Shown here in pieces: positions 18,542 to 27,500 of a stretch of DNA of 64,000 nucleotides (its first letter is position 1; each line of letters begins with the position of its first letter). The DNA is from Henricia sp. BOLD:AAB3569 (Eukaryota > Echinodermata > Asteroidea > Spinulosida > Echinasteridae). A program made the translations under genes and the position numbers. Location of the stretch: NCBI GenBank assembly GCA_037783545.1, contig JBBELK010000298.1, forward strand, positions 4,960,001-5,024,000, in the 5' to 3' direction. The notes under the pieces were generated by a model. It worked only from the letters and a program-made list of their open reading frames with translations, ran no database searches and was not told where the DNA came from.

Positions 18542-19951
18542 CAGGGTGTATCAAAAACAGTATTAGTAGGACTATACACTCAGAAAAATGTCCATGATAT
18601 TTTTAAATTAATATTGGCAAACTTGGCTTGCGCACAAACTTGCAGGGTTTTAAACACAGTAAAAGGTTATCACAGTCAAAAGCAGCACGCGCTCTTCTTT
18701 CTGACCAAAAACTTATGTCGATGGTTAACCCCGGGCTTTTTTTTCGCAATCTGTTGTATCAGTTGCAGCACCCGTTAGGCCCTACGGCCTGCAACCGGTT
18801 AGTCTGTTGTCAAGACGTCTATGGGGAGATATGCTGCAAGGTTTGAAACTGAATGACTTAATAATAATTTGTTCTTATATAGCGCATTACATCATCAAAA
18901 ATAATCTCAATGCGCTTTACAAAGATGATCACTACAACTAGATATCATTAAAATACAGTTCAAACAACAAAAAACCTAAGCACATCAAACGCTAATTAGA
19001 GTCGACCATTAAATAAAATACATTTAATAACTAATGCAATATAAACATATTTACCCTTAATCTTGGCTATCAACACAGGGCCAGACCTAAATTACTTAAA
19101 AACCTGACGGAAATAATGCGTTTTTAGGGCCGACATAAAATATGAAAAAGATGGTGCATTCCAGATAAAATAAGGAAGTTTATTCCATAAACTGGGTGCT
19201 GAGACAGAAAGGCACGCCTGCCATAGTGATCTTGCTTAAAACGAGGCTGAAGTAAGCGTGTTTCAGTAGAGGAACGAGTAGCAATAGAACACTTCCCCTG
19301 CCGCCCCATACCTCAAATACACTCTTCCCTTGTTGTTGTTGAAATGTACAACTCCCCCTAACACATGAGAGGAAATTCCTCGGATGTTTAACACACAATG
19401 GGGGAAAATGGAAAGAAGAGTCTCCCGGTCTCATGTACCTAACCGTCTTGCTAGTGCTTTAGAAAAGACTAGCAGAAAATCCTCAACATGCATGGACACC
19501 ATTTCTTCGGATGCAGACGTCTGCCCTGTGTGTGCATTACGACGTTAGTTGATGCGCACTATACACAAAGCATTGAAATCAACTATATTTTGCGATATTC
19601 CGCGGCAAGCATCAACGCAAGCCGAAACGGACGGATTGCAAAAACATGGAATGTGGCGAGTTAACATCGACATAAATTTACAGTTTTGGGTCAGAAAGAA
19701 GATTGTGTGCTGCTTTTGTCTGTGATAATCTTTAAATGTGTTAAAAACCCTGCAAGTTTGTGCGCAAGCCAAGTTTGCCAACATTAATTTTAAAATAACT
19801 TGATCGGTCATACGTAAAGTTTTTCAAATGGCCATGGTCACATTTAATGCTTGAAATGTCTGCTTACCAATATTGATAGAGAGGAATTCTAAAACTTATA
19901 CAGTTTATTTTTTTGACATTTTTCCCGAGTATATCCTTTTTATACACCCTG
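18542..19951. mobile_element. Mariner-like foldback element with CAGGGTGTAT ends (1410 bp, non-autonomous)
   Basis: The left end TACAGGGTGTATCAAAA and right end TTTTTATACACCCTGTA give a TA target duplication (18540-18541, 19952-19953). Inner arms of about 145 bases (about 18605-18745 and 19660-19800) are inverted copies, sharing AAACTTGGCTTGCGCACAAA and its complement. No transposase frame remains. A SINE-type tail (TATATAGCGCATT, AATGCGCTTTACAAAG) at 18865-18920 is nested inside. Confidence 0.75.
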
Positions 19952-20105
19952 TAGTGCGGGGATCGCGAACTCCAACAGTAAATTCGGGCTGACCAAGTTG
20001 TGTTTTATCAAAATTGCATGTTTCAGTTGACCGTATGATTCGTTGCAAACCATCTCTTGTGGCAAGGCTGCCGACTGCACAAACCTCCGTAAGAGATGCT
20101 AAAGT

Positions 20106-20393
20106 AGGGTGGTTGTTGTTAATTTTGTGGCATATTCGGCAACTGGGTCCCTTTATGCCCTTAACTATACGGTTTTAGCTTTAACTATACTTTATTGTCA
20201 ACTTGAGATGACGAAGAAGGAGTTGCAGTTTTTAGAAGTGGGAGGAAAACCCCCCAGAGAAATACCCATGGGAAAACCCACGCGGTCAAGTAGGGACTGC
20301 AAACCCAATTCACACACACGCCCCGGATTCGAACCCGGGACGTCAGAGGTGAAAGGCGAGGAAAGAACCACTACGCCAACCCGTCCGCCCTCT
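20106..20393 (-). mobile_element. tRNA-derived SINE, minus strand (first of a pair)
   Basis: Read on the minus strand, the head has GGGTTGGCGTAGTGG as A box and CCGGGTTCGAATCCGGG as B box. The body is TTTGCAGTCCCTACTTGACC then AACTGCAACTCCTTCTTCG, and the tail ends in AACAACAACC. A second copy in the same orientation follows at 20581-20851. Confidence 0.85.
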
Positions 20394-20445
20394 GAAGTAG
20401 GGTGTGCCACTCCATGAGTTATATACCCAGCCACTATATGTGACA

Positions 20446-20577
20446 AACGGGGCGGATGCAGGATTTTGAAAAGGGGGTTTGAGGGGCGTGACATTTTTAA
20501 ACATGAATGCCGATGACAATGAAAATGCGAGCGCGTAGCGCGAAGCCCTAACGGCTTCTAGATGGATTCTAGATGCT
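20446..20577. repeat. Inverted copy of the 15953-16112 repeat
   Basis: It carries GGGGCGGATGCAGGATTTTG, GCGCGTAGCGCGAAGCCCTA and AGATGGATTCTAGATGCTCT, complementary to the segment at 15953-16112. It lies between the two SINEs. Confidence 0.6.
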
Positions 20578-20580
20578 CTG

Positions 20581-20851
20581 TGGTTGTTGTTGTTGTTGTA
20601 TGGCATCTTCGGCAACTAAGGCCCTTTATGCCATCAACTATACAGTTTTAGCTTTAACTATACTATATTATCAACTTGAGATGACGAAGAAGGAGTTGCA
20701 GTTTTAGAAGTGGGAGGAAAACCCCCAGAGAAATGCCCCAGGGGAAAACCCACGCGGTCAAGTAGGGACTGCAAACCCAATCCACATACACGCCCCGGAT
20801 TCGAACCCGGGACGCCAGAGGTGAAAGGCGAGGAAAGAACCCGACCGCCCT
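20581..20851 (-). mobile_element. tRNA-derived SINE, minus strand (second of a pair)
   Basis: It has the same head (B box CCGGGTTCGAATCCGGG), body and (CAA)n tail as the copy at 20106-20393. The A-box region is shortened. The two copies differ by a few bases, so they are probably separate insertions of one family. Confidence 0.82.
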
Positions 20852-21272
20852 GCTCTGTGGTGCGATCTGGGGCAATATTTAACCACTTTAAGCAGGAAAA
20901 GTGTGCAGAAAAAGTAGATTTTTGTTTAATGTTTTTAATGTTTTTTTTTTTAAAGGGGGGTGGCGTGCGCCCCCTACGCCCCCTGGATCCGCCCCTGGCA
21001 AAGGGACTACGCCCCCCCACCCCCTAACGCCCCTATACCTCAACACACTCTTCCCCTTTGTTAACGCACCAACACCCCTCCCCCTAAAAACTGAAAGGAA
21101 TTCCTTGGATGTTTGGACACAATGGGGGAACAATGGTAGGGGAGAGATATCCTCTGCCACATATCGTGCTGCATATGACGAGTTAACACGCGGCACCAGG
21201 TGTTTGAGCAGGTGTGTTTTACAGGTATGAGTGCATGTAAACCCTGCATCACCACGAGTCCGGCATTACTCC

Positions 21273-21420
21273 CAGGCCCGTAACCAGGGGGGGATCGGGT
21301 GGATCGGACGATCCCCCCCCGCGGAACAGGGAGTTCCGCTCTACAAAATAAAAATTCAATAATTCAAATAATTAAATTGTTCGTCGCACAATATAGCCAG
21401 TTGGATATTGAGAATAAAAA
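21273..21420 (+). mobile_element. hAT transposon 5' end
   Basis: It starts CAGGCCCGTAACCAGGGGGG, and the following GATCGGGTGGATCGGACGAT is shared with the MITE at 47372-47690. A hAT transposase fragment follows directly. Together they look like one internally deleted hAT element. Confidence 0.7.
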
Positions 21421-21460
21421 TATCCAAATATCTGAAAAAAAGTTAGTACCGCTAAGTTAG

Positions 21461-22006
21461 TACTACAAGCGAAACCTGTTGATTCCGCTCACAGACCATA
21501 TTGTTACGGAACTTGAGGCTCAGTTTTCCGGGCTGCAGACAACCGCCAGTAAATCGCTGGGTCTCGTTCCTACTCTGCTGGGGGAAAACATCGACATCTC
21601 GGAGGTTGTGGACATGATGATGATTTGCCGGCGCATCATCTTGTGTCCACTGAACTGGATCGCTGGAAGCATAAGTTTACTAATGTGGCAGACAAACCGA
21701 ACTCCCTTGCACACTGCAGGCTCTGAAAATCTGTGATGAAACGATGTTTCCCAACATCTTCGTTCTACCGAAGATAGGATGTACGTTGCCTGTGACTTCA
21801 TGCGAGTGTGAGCGAAGTTTCAGCAAGATACGCCGCTTACACACATACTTACGTGCACCAATGGGGCAGGAACGCCTCTCGAATTTGGCGCTAAGGCTAA
21901 TGAAACTCGATGTTATGTTTCCCGTAACCCGCCCGCGTTTGGATTTTCCGGCCGCGTTTGAGATGCCAAAATCCTTAAACAATTCATTATTTTGTATTTT
22001 CCCTTA
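21461..22006 (+). pseudogene. Broken hAT transposase, C-terminal part with dimerisation domain
   Basis: Three frames carry parts of one protein. The first has NLLIPLTDHIVTELEAQFSG and ASKSLGLVPTLL up to about 21610. The second has LDRWKHKFTNVADKPNSLA up to about 21715. The third runs from ALKICDETMFPN to the stop near 22007 and holds the hAT dimerisation signature LPVTSCECERSFSKIRR followed by TYLRAPMGQERLSNLAL. Two frameshifts separate them, and the N-terminal BED and catalytic parts are missing. It is a dead fragment of a family with many copies in marine invertebrates. Confidence 0.85.
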
Positions 22007-23134
22007 AAAGCAGCGCTCGAATTTCACAATTTAGGCGTGGTGCTCAAAAAAATTTTAACGTAATTTTCTTTCTCCATAAAACAAAATACCCCAGAAGCAG
22101 AGTATCGGCGCGGCTGGCCGGCGGTATATACGTGAACGTTTGTAACAGTGATTTACAATAAATTCCTGGAGAAGACATTGCGCTGCCATTTCTGTGATGC
22201 ATGTACCCGGTGTGCAAAACCGTACACGTGCAAGTCCGGCGCGCTGATGTACAAACACATAGGGACCGTTAGACTTGAGGTCAAGTCTCTAGACAGTCGT
22301 ATTTGGTCCGTCTGACGCCTATAATCCCCACACGCAACAGTCGTTGTTATGAATAGTACCTGTCTAGAGACTTGAGAAACCTGTTTTCGCGCCAATATTA
22401 ATGCTTCATGGCGCGTAATATATAATCACGCTGTTGCCATAGAACCAGCCAATAACATTTCGGCCATCGTGCCGTGGTAACGTCCACTTCTACCAGAGGG
22501 GATGTAATGTTATCTGATTCGGTTAATGCGTGTTTTAAAACTTCAATATTGTTATTTAGAGAAACTGTGTTAAGCGTTTAGTGAAATGTAGTATGTTAAG
22601 TTACAGTCAAGAGCATTTATGATGTACAAATAAATGTACAACAATATTCATTAAAAAGATCTCCCCTATAATGATTATGGGAGATCTTGTATCAGCTTCT
22701 TTTGATGAATGTGTTCTAACAGTATCATATTCAAGTATTAACTCGGTATCAGTCCCTTTAGATGTGATTGCGCCAATTACTTGTGTCACGTCAAGGGCTA
22801 AATACATCGATAAATTAAACTGCACAGCCCTTTACCACGTCGCAGAAAACAAATGAAGCTGAGCAGAATGTATTAAAACTATGTTTACCTTCTGTTGCTT
22901 TATCGTTTTCCAACTGTTGTGGCACTGTGCACAGTCCAGTTAACGCACCACAGACTAAGATGCGCTTTATGTAAAATTGAAAGGGATCGAGCGCACTGCC
23001 AACTTTCCAAACTCGAGCTAGTGGGTCAGTAATTTTGCCCGGTGTTTTTTTTTTTTTTTAATACAAATTGGATTTTGGTTTTTGTTTGTAACATTCTTCT
23101 TCGACTAGTTGATTTTCAAAACGTGTTGCTGGTG

Positions 23135-23244
23135 TAGCTAAGATAATCTCAGCTCTTGTTTTATCATTTTTCATTGGGATGTGGTCTAAAAAGACCACAT
23201 CCCAATGAAAAATGATAAAACAAGAGCTGAGATTATCTTAGCTA
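23135..23244. repeat. Perfect 110-bp palindrome inside MULE-like copy 2
   Basis: It is identical to 17472-17581, with 53-base arms and an AAAA loop. Preservation in both copies indicates that it was part of the element before the copies separated. Confidence 0.93.
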
Positions 23245-23906
23245 TTGCTGGTGGCTAAAATGGTCGGCATAATACCTACAAGTGGCGTGCGTGCTTAGTT
23301 TGTAACACAACTTTACTAGCTATCCTGCAAGAAATATTACAGTCTTGATAAATCAGATCTTCGCTCCAGATTAGAAAAAGTTCTGCAAACAAATCTTTCC
23401 TCACCATCGAAGATCTGCGTCCTTTCATACAAAACTGGCAAATGTTAAGAAGGTGACATATTTGACCGAAAGCTTGAAAAGCACATTAAAACTGCCCATT
23501 TGCTTATGAGACTTTGAAAAAAATCCAAAATTTCTATTTTGAGTTTTCACACAACATTTTCACACAACAAACCATTTTCACACAACAGACAATTAAGTTG
23601 CAACATATATCAAAAATAGTGTCACGACTGTGTGGCTGACGATGTCACAGATTTCCAAATCCCTAGCTTCGGTTTCAACGAGGCCGACAACCCCATTCTT
23701 TAGCGCCCATGCTTGACAGCACTGTTCAAAATTTCAGCTCTATCTTTCTCCAAAACCACGATCTGCAATCATGCAATCATCAGCGTTTGCGATTATATTT
23801 TAAACAAAAACCATCGATAATCCCAAATTCGCATAAACTGATCAAGTCGAATAGGCTTACATGTACGTAGCTAGTAAAAAAAATTGCACTTCAAGCTTGC
23901 TGCATG

Positions 23907-23941
23907 CACGGACGTATATATAATTTCTGGACTCGCAATGT
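23907..23941 (+). repeat. P element left terminal inverted repeat (35 bp)
   Basis: It starts CACGGACGTATATATAATTT and ends CTCGCAATGT. It is perfectly complementary to 34794-34828. The next bases (AGGCACG) no longer match. Confidence 0.96.
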
Positions 23942-23975
23942 AGGCACGTTACTATGGTCGTGCATGAGGCTACGT

Positions 23976-23993
23976 CGGCCATTTTACATTGCC
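23976..23993 (+). promoter_or_regulatory. P element subterminal inverted repeat, left
   Basis: CGGCCATTTTACATTGCC lies 69 bases inside the left end. It pairs imperfectly (15 of 18) with GGCACAGTAAAATGGCGG at 34741-34758, 70 bases inside the right end. Drosophila P elements have internal inverted repeats that aid transposition, so this may be a comparable transposase site. That role is inference. Confidence 0.55.
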
Positions 23994-24524
23994 CATAGAA
24001 ACGTGTGTAAACACCGCGATATGCGTGAATTGCCTATCTTGCTGCAGTACGTGCGTGGTGATGTGTGGAGGCGCACTACTGTTACTAACGAAATGTAAAC
24101 ACCGCGAAATTTAAATGCTCAGTTTCCTTCGGTTAGCGCAATATTATAGGTGAGGAGTTTACGGAAATTGTTGTCGGTAAGAACTCGGACGTAGAGCTAT
24201 TTTGTTTTCCTTTAAATGACTTATTAAGCATACGTGCAAGCATACGTACAAAATTTGGAGGGGGAAAATATTAAGATTTTAACTAGTATTTAGAAAAAAA
24301 GGCCAACTTTGAATTTTTCTGAGTTTTCCCAGAGGTTTACTAAGGTTTAGTCAAGAGCATAGAGCTCTATGGGTTTAGTGTAGCTATGTTGGACTTGTAA
24401 ATGTTTTCCCTTGCTGAAGTGGAGACAGCTTTTCTCAGTTGTAATTTTATCAGTGAAAAGCGACATTTGGCTTTATTATTTTTTACAGGCATATTAGGCC
24501 TACATACGCGGCGAATTTGTGAAG

Positions 24525-24592
24525 ATGCCACGCTGTGTAGCGTATAACTGCACACATCGTTCCGGGACGGCTTCGAATGTGACATTCCACCG
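24525..24592 (+). CDS. THAP9-like: P transposase exon 1 (first half of THAP finger)
   Basis: The ATG at 24525 is the only start that gives the canonical THAP opening MPRCVAYNC. The exon ends CACCG|GTACGG, and joining to exon 2 restores the THAP word FHRFP. A downstream GT at 24598 would break this motif and is rejected. Confidence 0.9.
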
Positions 24593-27500
24593 GTACGGTA
24601 TGAGTTTTAGTATACGGGTTTTGTTTAAAATTGCCATGCACGGACACCCAAGGAATTTCCTTGTTATAGGCCTAGCTTGTAGACCCTACCATGTTAAACA
24701 TTTACTTTTAAGTTTGATGATAAAACACAAAATTAGGATGAAACTTGAAAGTGTCATGAATTTACAGCCCCACATGACCAATTGTTAAATCTGTAGGGCT
24801 AGGGGTTAGCTTTAGCACAATTGTCCGCGTTAATAAAATTTAAAAGGTCTATATATACCCATGGCCTAGATTTTGTTACAAAATCTACTCTTGGACTAGA
24901 CAAATTTAGTAATGATTACAGGACATGTGTTTTCCCTTGGCAAACTCTTTAGGCCTAGGCCTATTTCCATTTGGTTGCATTTCCACTCAGTTTAAATTCT
25001 AGATTTGCATTAATTTAGGCCATAGGCCCTATGGTAAAAAGCCCCGACATGATAAGCCCTAGCACATAAACTAGAGTTTCTTGAATTAAAGTTGAATAAA
25101 ATATCATTAAATAATTTAGACAAGAGATAATGAAGGATTGCTAAAACACTGTCTGACACAGCGGTGTCCACACAAAACATGTACATGTATCTGGCTAGCA
25201 TTTGCCCGTTAATAATAGGCCTATATATAGATCGAGTACTACTAAAATAATGAGGCCTACATTAAATTTTCGTTCCAGCTGAATACCAATATGGTCTTGG
25301 TCCCACTATTTAAAAAAAAATCACACCCCATCTTAAAATTGAATGCATTACTTTTCTTCATGCCGGACAGATTTCCCAAAAATAAAGACCGGTGTTCCAG
25401 ATGGACCGCAGCACTTCGAAGAGAAAACTTCACCCCAACACCTGGAACCACCATGCTATGCAGTGCTCACTTTTTGCAGAGTGATTTCGACAGAACCGGA
25501 CAAACAGTCCGATTGAGAGAAAATACAGTACCTAGTATTTTCAACTTTCCCAAACATCTGATCAAGGTTGGTATTAAATTACATTTTGGCAAAACAACCA
25601 CATTTTTCAGAAATTTGTTACATGAATGTGTTCATTTAAAGCCCCTCAGGTCATTTGCAGTGACCTAAAATGTTAAATTACTTGACAAGAACCCAGCTTA
25701 AACCATTCATTCAACACAAAAACCAAAATATTTTTTTAAAAGGTTTTCTGAAGTACATGTACACTGTAGCTATGTGGCTAAATTATCACAAAGCAGTTTA
25801 TCAACATTCATTACTCCCCAGGGAGCTGAGAAGGATTAAGGAATGATATTACTGAGCCCAATGACTAGGGGTAATAATGCAGAGAGCTTATTGAGAGATC
25901 CGTCGGATCTGTAATGCGCTATATAAGAACTGCCCATTATTATTTTAAGTAAGGTTTTTGGGTCATTGCAAATGATACAGTGGGCCTTTAAACCCAAAAT
26001 GGCATTTTACCATGTATTTTGGTATTGTCGGACAAATGTTCTGAATGTCCACAAAGATATGACTGCAGGTAAAGTTATCCTGCAACAAAGTTGCCTCCTA
26101 CAAACTCACCTTGGTCGAAAATTTATTTAAATGAGCGTGACCAGAGTTTCTGGAAAATAGTTTTCAATGTAACTTACCAATATTATCAAGTAACTCCCAT
26201 ACACACCTCCCATGTCCCCAAAACCCAAAAACATTCGCAATTTCCAGTAAAAAATTGAACAAAACTATCGAGTATGCTTTCAGCGGATAAACGTTGATAC
26301 TGGAAAATTAGTTTACAAATAATCGGTGGATTTTCGACGATATCCTCGGAAATATGCGGCCTAGAAGCGCGGGAGTTTCAGTTTCGTAATCAGAAAAATA
26401 TAACGGATGTTATGATATAAAAATCTCATGACCCATAAGTCCCGGGGAGTTATGGGTAAAAAAAAGTGATCTGGTCACACTCCTTTAAAATCTACATTTA
26501 ATAAGAAAATTTAGAGAGATTTGTTAGGAGGCGACTTTATTAGGGACGGCTTTGCCACACTACAAAATATGCATGTATATACAAACATTCTTGGGCCAAG
26601 GAAAAAACTGTTTCCTATTACATACAAAAACAATAATTGGAGTCCGTCACAATCTTTTATTTTTAGCTTGTAGCAGTTAACACATACATTAATACCACAT
26701 TCCAGCACTGCACAAGTGTTTTAAAATTGTAGGTACAAACACAAAAAATCATTTTTGGGGGGAGGGGAAGGTAATACGAAAATGTTTTTATTGATTAGAA
26801 GAGAACAATTGGATTCTGCCATATTTGTTAGGTTTGGGTGAGTAACAGGAAACAAAGCTATTTTTTTCCTTGACCTTATATCTATTGTTTGGTTTTTCTT
26901 GTTCGAGTAACTCTTTCTAACCTTTTGTTGCATGGATAGCCATACTACTTATGTATATAGGAATGCATGGTTTTGCATGTACAGTACATGGTGAATCTGC
27001 CTAGTCCCACCAGTATTATGTATCAGGTATGTTTCTTTTTTTAAAAATTGCCCGATCTGTTGGCAGAATGTTTAAACAAAATTCTTTGATACTGTTTGCC
27101 TTGGTGTTGAGTTTTCAAACTAAATACTTGTTATTTTAACTAAAAAGTGTCATTTCTTTACTAACTTGCCGAGGATTATAGTGCAACTGTGGAAGTGTGG
27201 GTTCAAATCCCACCCTGTTTCTAACAAAGCAGGTAGTTCAAGGAAGAGCACCACAATGGACACTCATTCACAGCAAGATGAAATTTTATAAACCAAATCA
27301 AACAGACCAATATACCGGTATTTTAATGAATAGCAAAGTACTTTTGCAGTGATTATGAAGGATTAACATATCAAGTTTGACAATCAGTAATTGATTTGAC
27401 AATAAAATTTTTTTTTTTTCAATCAATGCTGCAAACGACATTTAATAATAAATCAGATTTAGCAACACAATGTACATGATTTATAATATTAGTTATCCCA

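Noticed and set aside
20300-20393. Possible tRNA gene on the minus strand
   Set aside because: It is the head of a SINE with a second copy 0.5 kb away and a shared 3' body and tail.
27175-27230. tRNA-like B box GTGGGTTCAAATCCCACC
   Set aside because: No convincing A box or cloverleaf was found. It may be an old SINE head, and is too weak to list.
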